NCBI RefSeq assembly: GCF_022788715.1
Contig: NZ_CP085168.1
Span: 248,001-312,000 of the forward strand
Direction of reading: 5' to 3'
Length of the DNA stretch: 64,000 bases
Origin: Sulfitobacter sp. DSM 110093
GTDB lineage: Bacteria; Pseudomonadota; Alphaproteobacteria; Rhodobacterales; Rhodobacteraceae
Position 1 is the stretch's first letter; each line of letters opens with the position of its first letter. The notes beneath the pieces are model-generated. The model was not told the DNA's origin. It made no database searches and saw nothing but the letters and a program-made list of their open reading frames with translations. This document shows, piece after piece, positions 8,397 to 16,492 of this stretch. Both the position numbers and the translations under genes were made by a program.

Positions 8397-9719
8397 GTGA
8401 CGCGTCTCGATACCGACTTAATAATGATCTGCGCCAGTGACGTAGCAGGGCAACTGCGCGGTAAAGCGGTTCCATGGCGCGCATGGGAGTCGCGCCAAAA
8501 AAACGGCATCGGCTGGACACCGACGAATGTTCTGCAGACCTCTTTCGGCCCGATCGCACCTTCCCCATGGGGCGCATTAGGGGATCTTACGATCCGACCG
8601 GATCCAGAAACTTTGATCGACCTCGAAATGGAAGAGGCTGGCATTGACGAAAGTTTTGCCTTGGGTGACATCTTCACATTGGATGACGAACGGTGGGACT
8701 GCTGTCTGCGCGGCCAGCTCAAGACTGCGTTGGAACGGCTAGAAGACCGGCACGGCCTACGCGTCAAAGCGGCTTTCGAGCATGAGTTTCATTATTCAGG
8801 CCTGCCGAAACAAGAAGGGCTAGGCTACACGCTACGCACGTTCCGAAGGCTCGGCACATTCCCTAATGCTGTTATGTCGGTTCTGGACGCAGCGGGGCTC
8901 GACATTGACACGTTCATGCCGGAGTACGGGCCAGGCCAATGCGAAGTTACCGTCGGCCCAAAACCTGCATTACGAGCAGCAGATGAAGCTGCAATCTTAA
9001 GAGACTTGGTGCGCGCTTGTGCCCAAGGGCAGGGTGAACGCGCAAGCTTCGCTCCGATTTTGCATCCAGATGGCGTTGGCAATGGGGTGCATGTCCATTT
9101 CAGCCTTGAAACCTTAGATGGGCAACCGGTTTGCCACGACCCCACGCAACCTAGCGAAGTTGCGCGTGCATCGGGTGCCTTTGTGGCCGGCATTCTCGAA
9201 CGACTACCCGAATTCTTGGCCATCGCCGCGCCCTCTGTTCCTTCATATCTCAGGCTCCAGCCTCATCGCTGGAGTGCTGCCTTCAACAATTTTGGGAACA
9301 AAGATCGTGAATCTGCGGTACGTATTTGCCCAGTCTTTGGCACCAAAGATCCGGAGGCCATGGCTCGGAAATTCCATTTTGAGTTTAGAGCCGCAGATGC
9401 GGCTGCCAGCCCCCACCTCTTGCTCGCAGCCTTAATCAATGCCGGTCTAGACGGCTTGGACCGCGACCTGACAACGCCGACGCCCACCGAAACAGACCTT
9501 GCCAAACTTAGCCCTGAGGAACTGAAGGCAGCTGGATGCACGCGCCTAGCATCGAACCTTGATGACGCGCTAAGCGCGCTCACATCTAGCGAATGGGCTG
9601 CTAAAGCATTTGGTAAAACCCTCATTGATGTCATCGACCGACACAAACGCACAGAGATCTCTCTAATGGAGGACTTATCAGATGAGGAAGTATGTGCCCG
9701 CTATTATGAAGCGTACTGA
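8397..9719 (+). CDS. Glutamine synthetase family ligase (GlnA-like, non-core)
   Basis: A 440-residue member of the glutamine synthetase superfamily. The GTG start is fixed by AGGAGG six bases upstream. GS features include the EHEFHY metal-site region (about residues 127-132), GNGVHVHFS near 230-238, and SYLRLQPHRWSAAF in the ATP/glutamate region. It diverges clearly from nitrogen-assimilating GlnA and resembles the paralogues that make gamma-glutamyl amides (PuuA, gamma-glutamylmethylamide or glutamylanilide synthetases). With the RpiR regulator, two amide hydrolases and a Liv importer, it may gamma-glutamylate an imported amine. The acceptor is unknown. Confidence 0.8.
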   Translation: MTRLDTDLIMICASDVAGQLRGKAVPWRAWESRQKNGIGWTPTNVLQTSFGPIAPSPWGALGDLTIRPDPETLIDLEMEEAGIDESFALGDIFTLDDERWDCCLRGQLKTALERLEDRHGLRVKAAFEHEFHYSGLPKQEGLGYTLRTFRRLGTFPNAVMSVLDAAGLDIDTFMPEYGPGQCEVTVGPKPALRAADEAAILRDLVRACAQGQGERASFAPILHPDGVGNGVHVHFSLETLDGQPVCHDPTQPSEVARASGAFVAGILERLPEFLAIAAPSVPSYLRLQPHRWSAAFNNFGNKDRESAVRICPVFGTKDPEAMARKFHFEFRAADAAASPHLLLAALINAGLDGLDRDLTTPTPTETDLAKLSPEELKAAGCTRLASNLDDALSALTSSEWAAKAFGKTLIDVIDRHKRTEISLMEDLSDEEVCARYYEAY

Positions 9720-9841
9720 AGCCGCAGCGACCGATTTTGCTCTGTCTGTGAATAGCGCTTGTTCTGAATTGCAACATCTACCGCTGAAGGAAAGTAGCGA
9801 GGAGGATATCAAAAACGTGTACCCCCCAAGACTCCTGCCAT

Positions 9842-10108
9842 TCAGTAATGGAACCGCAGTTGCGCAATCTCTAAGCTTTGACCGTCGCCCCTTCCCTTGA
9901 CCCGGTAGACCATTCGATCTTCCTGAGAAATTCGCCGTGACCACCAGCCGGTCAGATCCCCTTTCAAAGGTTCCGGCTTGCCGGTCCCTTTTAAAGGGGT
10001 CCGCTTGCACTGTTTGATCAGCTCGTTGATCCGCTCATGCACCTTGTCATTGGTACTGACCCAGTGTTGATAGTCTTCCCAAGCCTGTTCAGAGAAAACC
10101 AGCTTCAC
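9842..10108 (-). CDS. yoeB: YoeB-family mRNA interferase toxin
   Basis: An 88-residue RelE/YoeB toxin. The full-length pattern is present: N-terminal MKLVFSEQAWEDYQHW, the central EPLKGDLTGWWSRRIS with the catalytic Glu/Arg region, RMVYRV, and the C-terminal RFHY carrying the expected His. YoeB binds the ribosomal A site and cleaves mRNA there. The ATG overlaps the yefM stop by four bases (ATGA), the usual antitoxin-first order. Nothing suggests inactivation. Confidence 0.93.
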   Translation of the reverse strand: MKLVFSEQAWEDYQHWVSTNDKVHERINELIKQCKRTPLKGTGKPEPLKGDLTGWWSRRISQEDRMVYRVKGRGDGQSLEIAQLRFHY

Positions 10109-10356
10109 TCGGCCAGGTCACGCTCATTGCCAGTTCCAGCATCGAGTTGCGCGATCGATGCGCGTAAGCGGGATGCGTTGTTCGGTGTGGACAAGAGGTG
10201 CAACGTCTCGTTAACGGCGTTCCAGGTGTCCAAGGATACGACCACAACGGACTCACTTTTTTTGCGCGTCACAACAACTTCTTGCTTATCATTGATCGCA
10301 CGATCCATGACGTCCTTCAGGTGAGCTCGTGCATCTGAATAGGTCATAACATCCAT
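10105..10356 (-). CDS. yefM: YefM/Phd-family antitoxin
   Basis: An 83-residue antitoxin with the YefM/Phd N-terminal DNA-binding pattern (TYSDARAHLKDVMDRA, then VVVTRKKSESVVVVSLDTWNAV) and an acidic-to-mixed C-terminal tail that should wrap the toxin. It precedes and overlaps yoeB and should repress the pair together with it. Just upstream lies an inverted TGTAC motif like the known YefM operator core. Confidence 0.93.
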   Translation of the reverse strand: MDVMTYSDARAHLKDVMDRAINDKQEVVVTRKKSESVVVVSLDTWNAVNETLHLLSTPNNASRLRASIAQLDAGTGNERDLAE

Positions 10357-10383
10357 ACCAACTCTCCTTTGCTCCCCTCTATA

Positions 10384-10401
10384 TGTACAATATTTAGTAC
10401 A
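10384..10401 (-). promoter_or_regulatory. Putative YefM-YoeB operator
   Basis: Inverted arms TGTAC and GTACA around an 8-bp AT-rich spacer, 28 bp upstream of the yefM start. The E. coli YefM operator has TGTACA half-sites, so this is a likely autoregulatory site that overlaps the promoter. Confidence 0.55.
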
Positions 10402-10577
10402 AGTAAAGAAGTGGTGCGAAGACGACGGTCAATTTCACGGGAGAACCTGCAAAAGCGGAAGGTCACACCGAAGGAGATGGTCTGATAAATTTCTCATGAA
10501 CTTTCCTCCGGTAAATAGGTCACGCCGAACGCGTTTATCTGCCGGAATCGCGAATGTCGGCCTGCCGGACTGAACCC

Positions 10578-12083
10578 TCAGGAAGCATTGAAATTACTAT
10601 AGATGTCCTCAACCCGCTCGACTTCGTGATCAGTCAAAGCGGCAAATTCTTTGCCGCGTGCTCTCTCAGAGAGCTGGCCATTATTCTGCTGTAAGAAGCG
10701 GAATAAGAGATCGACGGTGCGTGCGGGCATGTCAAAGATGTCATCTATTGCTGCGCGGAACAGGTCGTATTGACGGAGGAAATCAGTCTCATAAGGCAGA
10801 TCAACTTCGATCGTTTTTTGGACGCAGCTGTAGAGAAATACAGCATGCGGTGTGGCGTCAAAAAAGCGGTAAAAATCGCCCGTGTCGTTAATGACTTCGA
10901 CATTGGATTTTTCAGTTGGCTTCCATTCGATGAACGGCAGCAGTCGTGTTGAATAGCTTTCGAGGACAGCGCGGTAGTCGTCGACGCGTTCAAGGATTGC
11001 AGACGAGATCGGGAACACGACACCTGGCGGATTAAACCCACGCTCGGCCAAAACATGGTGGAAGATGTATCGATGCAGACGCCCGTTTCCGTCTTCAAAC
11101 GGATGAATGTAGACAAAACCAAACGCGAGCACCGCTGAGGCAATCACAGGGTCGAGATTCTGCCCATTTATGCTGTCAAACGCGACCATGCCAGCAATTA
11201 GGTCGTCCAGGTCTTCATGCTTCGCGCTTATATGATCCGGAAGAGGCAACTGGCTTTCACGATCATGCGATCCGACGAAGCCGCCTTCCTGGCGGAAACC
11301 CAATTTTATGAAACGGTCATCCCCAATGACAATCTGTTGGAGACGGAGCAGTTCTTCTTGATCAAGTGGCTGTCGGCCTGCCTCACCAATGGCGCGACCC
11401 CAACGTTGAATGCGATCTTGGGGGGGGCGTTCGCCTTCAATAGCGTAACTGGACCGAGAGTCCTTCAGCAATAAAAATGCGGCTGTACGCGCTAAAAGAT
11501 CGCGGGGCACTTCGTCCAAAATCTGTTTGGCTCTGTGCGCCAGGTCCATTGCGCAGAAAGCATCAAGCTCCGGCGTGCGAAACACCAAAGGACAGAAGTC
11601 TGGTGTCCCGGGCAGATTATTCTTCACTCTATGACGTGACGAGTTTGACCCGGCCGACCCATATTGAAGACGGTCGTCCAGCACTTGTACGTAGCGTCCG
11701 CCAGTTGCGTCTTCCAGACCAATTTGCGTTTGGAGGAGCCATTCATAGAGGAACCAAACCCTCCGCGCATAGCTTCCATTAGGTTCATCACTAGCCCATG
11801 CAACGATTGGTTCACTCCCAACAGCCTCAAACAATCGTTTGAGAATAGCGAGATCAAGCCCTTCATACTTTAGGGCGAATGTCAGATGGCCACGCAGTGA
11901 AGCCTGGGGCTCATGACGTGGTGTCATGATGCGCCATTCATCCGAAATCACAATGCGATGCCGGTCTCCGATTGCAGAGAGTTGGTGTGGGATGGGGACT
12001 GCGAGGTGATAGGCGTCAATAAGCGCACTATAGCCTGCTGGAATAGCGTTCTCAGGCAATCGTCTTTGGTGAATTGTGCTCAC
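10578..12083 (-). CDS. Fic-domain AMP-transferase family protein (class II)
   Basis: A 501-residue Fic protein. The active-site motif HPFEDGNGRLHR (about residues 327-338) matches the HPFx(D/E)GNGRxxR consensus with catalytic His. An inhibitory-helix motif SYAIEGE lies N-terminal at about 212-218, which defines a class II, self-inhibited Fic protein. The N-terminal ~190 residues form a DUF4172-like or unknown region, and the C-terminus ends in a helix-rich segment. Fic proteins usually transfer AMP to target proteins. It sits among toxin-antitoxin pairs but needs no separate antitoxin. Start is the GTG at 12083. Confidence 0.88.
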   Translation of the reverse strand: MSTIHQRRLPENAIPAGYSALIDAYHLAVPIPHQLSAIGDRHRIVISDEWRIMTPRHEPQASLRGHLTFALKYEGLDLAILKRLFEAVGSEPIVAWASDEPNGSYARRVWFLYEWLLQTQIGLEDATGGRYVQVLDDRLQYGSAGSNSSRHRVKNNLPGTPDFCPLVFRTPELDAFCAMDLAHRAKQILDEVPRDLLARTAAFLLLKDSRSSYAIEGERPPQDRIQRWGRAIGEAGRQPLDQEELLRLQQIVIGDDRFIKLGFRQEGGFVGSHDRESQLPLPDHISAKHEDLDDLIAGMVAFDSINGQNLDPVIASAVLAFGFVYIHPFEDGNGRLHRYIFHHVLAERGFNPPGVVFPISSAILERVDDYRAVLESYSTRLLPFIEWKPTEKSNVEVINDTGDFYRFFDATPHAVFLYSCVQKTIEVDLPYETDFLRQYDLFRAAIDDIFDMPARTVDLLFRFLQQNNGQLSERARGKEFAALTDHEVERVEDIYSNFNAS

Positions 12084-12567
12084 AGGCCCTGAAAACTGAG
12101 CCTCTATCGGCTGTGTGTTGATTTGCGTTTCTCCTGTGCGAATATCGTCACTAAAGGCAAGATGTTCTGAAAAACGTTACTAACGCATGAAATATGTTAC
12201 TAAAAGATTAAAATTATGAAAAGCGTTACTGCGGGCAATGCCTATGATATCATCAATATACCCACATGCGCACCCACGGCACACTGACCGAGACACCAAA
12301 CGCGGCTTTGCACCCCATCCATTCTGAACTGAATGCACGCAGAAGCCATACTCGTCTCAGACTGCGCATTGGATTTCAAACAAACCTCTCCTGTGTCACG
12401 CTACGCATATCGCAAACAGCAGCAGTTCATCTTTACGAGCGGGGTGGTGGATTTCGAAGGTTCCTTTCGCGCTTCATGTAAAAGTAGATTCCGGATGTAT
12501 TAACGATGTTGATACACACGCACACCATGTCTATATCTTGGGTTCAAAATGGGAATGAGGATGAGAG
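12084..12567. other. Regulatory region between fic and mazE
   Basis: A 484-bp gap between the divergent fic and mazEF genes without a credible gene. It is AT-rich near 12140-12260, holds three direct GTTACT repeats listed separately, and should contain both promoters. Confidence 0.5.
12176..12230. repeat. Three direct GTTACT repeats upstream of fic
   Basis: GTTACT occurs at 12176-12181, 12196-12201 and 12225-12230, each preceded by an A-rich stretch. They lie 93-147 bp upstream of the fic start. Direct repeats of this kind are often regulator sites, but no regulator can be named. Confidence 0.4.
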
Positions 12568-12810
12568 ATGCGCGTGATAGTGAAAAAATGGGGCAATAGT
12601 GCCTCCGTTCGGATACCTGCAGCCATTATGCAGGCAGCGAAGCTATCGCTCGATACTCCTGTTGATGTACGCGAAGAAAATGGACGTATTATCATTGAGC
12701 CAGATCGATCGCCGGAGTTTCTATTGGACGATTTGTTAAATGGAATTACCAGCGATAATGCTCATGCATCAATCAAGACTGGTGGGCCATTGGGGCAAGA
12801 AACCTTCTGA
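12568..12810 (+). CDS. mazE: MazE-like antitoxin (AbrB/SpoVT fold)
   Basis: An 80-residue antitoxin. The N-terminal half is a canonical AbrB-type DNA-binding domain (VIVKKWGNSASVRIPAAIM, then VDVREENGRIIIEP). The C-terminal tail from about residue 52 is the flexible toxin-binding part. A GAGGATGAGAG purine run precedes the ATG. It ends one base before the mazF ATG, so the two are coupled. Confidence 0.92.
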   Translation: MRVIVKKWGNSASVRIPAAIMQAAKLSLDTPVDVREENGRIIIEPDRSPEFLLDDLLNGITSDNAHASIKTGGPLGQETF

Positions 12811-12811
12811 T

Positions 12812-13123
12812 ATGACCTACATCCCAGAGGCAGGCGACATCGTCTGGCTGCAATTCAACCCACAAGCAGGACACCGTCCAGCGCTCGTCTTGAGCCCAGC
12901 AAAGTACAATAAGATCGGCTTGATGCTCTGCTGCCCGATGACGACCAAAGTAAAGGGATACCCCTTCGAAGTGGTTATCAAAGGGTCGCCGATTAGCGCA
13001 GCGCTTGCTGATCAAGTGGAAAGCCTGGATTGGAAAGTCAGAAGAGCAAAGCGGAAGGGTCAGGTAACCATATCGGAACTAGCAGAAGTGCGCGCCAAGT
13101 CCGTTGCGCTCATCAAGGGCTGA
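12812..13123 (+). CDS. mazF: MazF/PemK-family endoribonuclease toxin
   Basis: A 103-residue MazF. Family marks: the N-terminal GDIVWLQFNPQAGHRPALVL loop (residues 8-27), CCPMTTKVKGYPFEV, and LADQVESLDW leading into the C-terminal helix. These toxins cut single-stranded RNA at short sequences. I chose the ATG at 12812 directly after the mazE stop; the longer in-frame extension overlaps mazE and is not family-like. Appears intact. Confidence 0.93.
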   Translation: MTYIPEAGDIVWLQFNPQAGHRPALVLSPAKYNKIGLMLCCPMTTKVKGYPFEVVIKGSPISAALADQVESLDWKVRRAKRKGQVTISELAEVRAKSVALIKG

Positions 13124-13166
13124 AGCCTTGGCATCGGCATTCATAAGTTAGGCTTGGGCCGATATT

Positions 13167-13514
13167 CTATACTGGGTGTCCGCCGCACGCAGCACGGTTC
13201 AGCACATCTTCCGCCCACTGGTTGAGGCTCTTGCCCGACAGCTCTGCGGCCAGTGCCGCCTTGCGGTGCACCTCTGGATCGACGCGGAACATTACGCGGC
13301 CAGAGTATGGCTTCTGTGGTTCCTTGCCCACCTTGGCGCAGGTCTCGACGTAATCATCAACCGCCTCATGGAACGCCTCTTTCAGTTCTTCCACACTGTC
13401 AGCATGAAAACCTACGCCGTCACGGATGCCCGCAATCTGGCCCGTCATGATGCCGTCCTCATCATCGTACTCGATGCGGGCAGAGTAGCCTTTGTAAGTC
13501 ATGGTGTTGGTCAT
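13167..13514 (-). CDS. hicB: HicB-family antitoxin
   Basis: A 115-residue HicB: an N-terminal partial-RNase-H fold (YKGYSARIEYDDEDGIMTGQIAGI, then FHADSVEELKEAFHEAVDDY) and a C-terminal ribbon-helix-helix DNA-binding part (FRVDPEVHRKAALAAELSGKSLNQWAEDVL). It lies downstream of and overlaps hicA by four bases, the toxin-first order typical of hicAB. Confidence 0.92.
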   Translation of the reverse strand: MTNTMTYKGYSARIEYDDEDGIMTGQIAGIRDGVGFHADSVEELKEAFHEAVDDYVETCAKVGKEPQKPYSGRVMFRVDPEVHRKAALAAELSGKSLNQWAEDVLNRAACGGHPV

Positions 13515-13765
13515 GGCGTAATTCCTATTCTCTCCAAAAACGCACGGGCAGCGCGAACCTGATACCGCTTGGCTTTCTTGGCCGGGTGAGGGCGGTAGAA
13601 CGTCTCGACCTCGCCAACCTTCTCGAACCGAACGCGCGAGCCATTGCCCTCGATCACCCGTGCTCCCGCGGCAACCAGTAGCCTTTCAATCGCCGACCAC
13701 TCAATCGTCCCCGATACAGGGTCCGTGAAAACTACGGCAAGCGTTTTGCGATGTTTGTTGTTCAT
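13511..13765 (-). CDS. hicA: HicA-family mRNA interferase toxin
   Basis: An 84-residue HicA toxin with a dsRNA-binding-like fold (IEWSAIERLLVAAGARVIEG, VRFEKVGEVETFYRPHPAKK). The catalytic His is expected in the RPHP segment. It has an N-terminal extension of about 18 residues compared with the shortest HicA proteins. Upstream lies an almost perfect palindrome that could be the hicAB operator. The IS30 debris begins immediately beyond it. Confidence 0.88.
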   Translation of the reverse strand: MNNKHRKTLAVVFTDPVSGTIEWSAIERLLVAAGARVIEGNGSRVRFEKVGEVETFYRPHPAKKAKRYQVRAARAFLERIGITP

Positions 13766-13782
13766 GAGGTTACATAGAATAT

Positions 13783-13801
13783 GCTTGCAATATTTGCAAG
13801 C
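13783..13801 (-). promoter_or_regulatory. Palindrome upstream of hicA, probable operator
   Basis: Perfect 8-bp arms GCTTGCAA and TTGCAAGC around TAT, 18 bp upstream of the hicA ATG. The position and symmetry suit binding by the ribbon-helix-helix domain of HicB. Confidence 0.55.
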
Positions 13802-13808
13802 GCATCAT

Positions 13809-13949
13809 CTCGTCAACTGGGACCTTCGCGTGTCTCCAGCGTTCTATCTTGCGTCGTTCTGTGATACTGAGTTGGTCATAAACGGCTCCCATACCGATTC
13901 CTCCAGTTAGATAAACTACTGTTTTCTAACAAGAGTCGCACTTGAGGGT
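13809..13949 (-). mobile_element. 5'-end remnant of an IS30-family element
   Basis: This stretch repeats 14612-14762 with only a few mismatches and carries the element's outer end plus the first ~40 transposase codons, in the same orientation. It is cut off on its left side beside hicA. Its outer end abuts the truncated 3' end of the neighbouring copy, so two copies in tandem have been joined head to tail with loss of sequence. Confidence 0.75.
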
Positions 13950-14695
13950 AGCGCGCGCCCGGTTCCACGATCAAAAGTGATGGACCGTCGGGCTACGAGG
14001 GGGAGATCTTTAATGGCACTCGTGATCTTGCCCATGACCGGCTTGGTGCGCTTGTTGGGGTTCTTCAGGATCACGGTGAAGCGGCTGACGCGCTCAACCA
14101 GTGAGGTGACGTTGGTCTGGCCAAGCTTTTGTTTGAACAGCATCAAATCAGCTTCCCAGTGACCAAACTGACGGCGATGAGCGACATCATCCGGGCGGAA
14201 CAGGATACTGACATCGCGGTGGAACTTGGGTTCTCTACGCCTTCTGGTGCGGCGTGGTCTACGGGCGACACGGTGGGTCGGTAGATACCACCACAGGTCT
14301 TCGCGCTGACCTTCTGTGGAATAGATGTAACGATAGATGGTTTCTTGGCAGACCCTAAGCGGAGCACCCTCGTGGATCATGCGGTTACTGATCTGCTCGG
14401 GTGTCCAACCGTTCTTGATACGCTCGATCACGCGCTTGCGAAGCTCAGGATGTTTAATCAGCTTGCGCTCTCGAGCACGACGTTCCGCTTGCATGAGGTG
14501 GGCAGCAGCACCGTAATAGCCATCGCATCCCGGCATGCTCTCGTCCGAGAAATGGTTGCGCTTTAGCTCGCGAAATATCGTTGATCTGCAGCGCTTCAGA
14601 ACGCGCGCCATCTCGTTAACTGGGACCTTCGCGTGTCTCCAGCGTTCTATCTTGCGTCGTTCTGTGATACTCAGTTGATCGTAAACGGCTCCCAT
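13916..14695 (-). pseudogene. IS30-family transposase, C-terminally truncated
   Basis: A 259-codon frame of which about 245 residues are real transposase. The N-terminal helix-turn-helix is intact (LSITERRKIERWRHAKVPVNEMARVL), followed by the WTPEQIS and YRYIYS segments and the first DDE motif (GHWEADLM). It reaches SITFDRGTG and then runs into the terminal repeat of the adjacent remnant, losing the last Asp/Glu region. The full enzyme is about 320-340 residues, so this copy should be inactive. The ATG at 14695 has a purine-rich ribosome site. Confidence 0.85.
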
Positions 14696-14831
14696 ACCGA
14701 TTCCTCCCGTTAGATAAACTACTGTTTTCTAACAAGAGTCGCACTTGAAGGTAGCGCGCGCCACTACAAAAATTTTAAACTCATAATATGAATTATGTTT
14801 AATTAAGTACTTTCAAGTTCCTTGCCGGTTG

Positions 14832-15032
14832 TCAGCACAAAGCTTCAACTGCGTGAAGCGATATGTTTAAGTACCCTCGCGCGACAAAACTAAGGTACCC
14901 CTTCCATGTGTACAGCGATTTGGTGCTGATCCCCAGCCGCTCAGCAACTTCGCTGACCGCGTAACCACGTTCGACAACCTGTGCCACAGCGTCCTGTTTA
15001 AACTCGTCCGTAAACCGTATTCCCTTGTTCAT
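14832..15032 (-). pseudogene. IS3-family OrfA fragment
   Basis: The first ~44 codons (MNKGIRFTDEFKQDAVAQ and GYAVSEVAERLGISTKSLYTWK) are a typical IS3 OrfA helix-turn-helix. After TWK the similarity stops and the frame runs 22 codons into unrelated DNA. GGAGAG upstream of the ATG is the original ribosome site. It is a broken remnant without its partner OrfB. Confidence 0.75.
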
Positions 15033-15097
15033 ATCCGTCTCTCCTTGGTTCCAAAATTACCAAGCAAAGCGTCTACAAATCTAGGGGCACCTCACAC

Positions 15098-15337
15098 TCC
15101 CCCGAGAAACGCAATGTCCGACTGGAATACATCCAGCCGGGCAAGCCACAACAGAATGCCTACATCGAACGCTATAACCGCACCGTTCGCGGCGAATGGC
15201 TAGGGCAATACATCTTCGAAACCATTGAGGAGGCACAAGACCAAGCAACTGAATGGCTCTGGACTTACAACAACGAGCGACCCAACATGGGTATCGGCGG
15301 CATGACACCCGCCATGAAACTGAAAACAGCCGTCTGA
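15098..15337 (+). pseudogene. IS3-family OrfB C-terminal fragment
   Basis: About 79 codons of the DDE integrase domain survive: IQPGKPQQNAYIERYNRTVR with the catalytic Glu, then WLWTYNNERPNMGIGG and the usual end TPAMKLKTAV. No start codon remains. It faces the opposite direction to the OrfA fragment next to it, so the two come from separate insertions. The element's terminal sequence follows at 15346-15377 and overlaps the end of the sulfotransferase frame. Confidence 0.8.
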
Positions 15338-15340
15338 ATT

Positions 15341-16492
15341 CTACGGCTGGACCCCACTAAAAATGGGGGGATTACCCTTTGGGTGGAACAATTTAAGCTC
15401 GCTCTCATGCAGCTTCGCCGTATTTGCGTAGATACTGGCGCTCATTCCAACAGCACATTCTGCGGAACTTCGGCCCAAATCTGCGACCGTGTCTGCAATC
15501 GACACCAGCCAGCGTAAGGATAGCTCTGACCGGATCACCTCAAACTGTTCATCCAAGATCCGCCAAAAAAGTTGAAGGGCGTTCTCGCAGCTCGGGTTCC
15601 TGCGCAGCACAACGATCGTACAGGCCAGCAGGTGCGAGAGACGAGAAGCCCCAGAAAACTCCGGCTGAAGCTTCTGAAAATGAGCTACCAGATCTTTTGA
15701 CCGCCCCGCCCAAGCCCCCGTTGGAGAGCCCGGGATAATCTCATCCGCGAAGGGCTCAAGCGCAGAAGTCTCCTCAGGCAGCGCTTGCGCGGCATCTTTT
15801 AGGAAGACCTTTTCGTCCGAGAAATAGGCTGGCCAAAGATCGTAAACCGTCCTTTCTTTGGGCCTTAAAGGTTCAAGATTATATCGTTTCTTTGTGGGTT
15901 CAGGGCGACCGGGAGCATACCCCAAAAAGCGATAGTCATCGGCAAACAAGCGCATGAAGCGCTTTTCATCCTCCGGCCGCCACCGCTCCTCGTGTTTCAG
16001 GCCGCTCCGAGACGCTCGTAGTCGCGCCAGGTGTGCAGCGATCCCAAAATTTGCACAAAACGCCCCAAAATCCTCTTCAAGGGTTTCGAACCGAAGAACC
16101 GTGTCTGCATAGAACAAACAATTAAACGGATGGGTCTGGGGAATGATATGATGTTTGAAGTTCCAAGGGATGTCCCGATGACTGCGGTCAAAGCCAATCC
16201 ACGGGTCTTCCAGCACATCGAGCGCCTGCGAGATGGACAGATCGGGCCATCGCGGCTCGGCATAATAGTCCCCCTCCAACTGATTGCCGAACTTGAACAT
16301 CCGGAAGGCAGACAGAAATCGGGCTTTTGGCTCGCGAACAACCGCCAAGCTGTGTCGGTCTCGAAAGTGCTTTGGCACATGACCAAAGTACCGTCCCTCC
16401 AGCTCCCCAAGCGCGTCGCGCACCGATGTGCCGCCGGTTTTGGGCAAGTGGATGAAAACAATACGCGGCTCGTCGATTATAAAGTTTGTCAT
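15341..16492 (-). CDS. Sulfotransferase-family protein with long C-terminal region, 3' end altered by IS
   Basis: A 383-residue protein. The N-terminal PAPS-binding loop FIHLPKTGGTSVRDAL (about residues 13-28) and the second site SLAVVREPKARFLSAF (about 48-63) identify the carbohydrate-type sulfotransferase family. About 180 further residues after the core are not recognised. The last residues (about IFSGVQP) are translated from the end of the neighbouring IS3 element, so the original C-terminus was probably lost. The acceptor, perhaps a surface glycan, is unknown. Activity is plausible because the catalytic core is complete. Confidence 0.75.
   Translation of the reverse strand: MTNFIIDEPRIVFIHLPKTGGTSVRDALGELEGRYFGHVPKHFRDRHSLAVVREPKARFLSAFRMFKFGNQLEGDYYAEPRWPDLSISQALDVLEDPWIGFDRSHRDIPWNFKHHIIPQTHPFNCLFYADTVLRFETLEEDFGAFCANFGIAAHLARLRASRSGLKHEERWRPEDEKRFMRLFADDYRFLGYAPGRPEPTKKRYNLEPLRPKERTVYDLWPAYFSDEKVFLKDAAQALPEETSALEPFADEIIPGSPTGAWAGRSKDLVAHFQKLQPEFSGASRLSHLLACTIVVLRRNPSCENALQLFWRILDEQFEVIRSELSLRWLVSIADTVADLGRSSAECAVGMSASIYANTAKLHESELKLFHPKGNPPIFSGVQP
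15346..15377. repeat. IS end, left arm of an inverted pair flanking the sulfotransferase-RTX segment
   Basis: This end has the layout GGCTGGACC, CCACTA, GGGGGATTACC. An inverted counterpart with the same blocks lies at 19846-19881. It directly follows the IS3 OrfB fragment and is therefore an IS3-type terminus. Confidence 0.5.
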
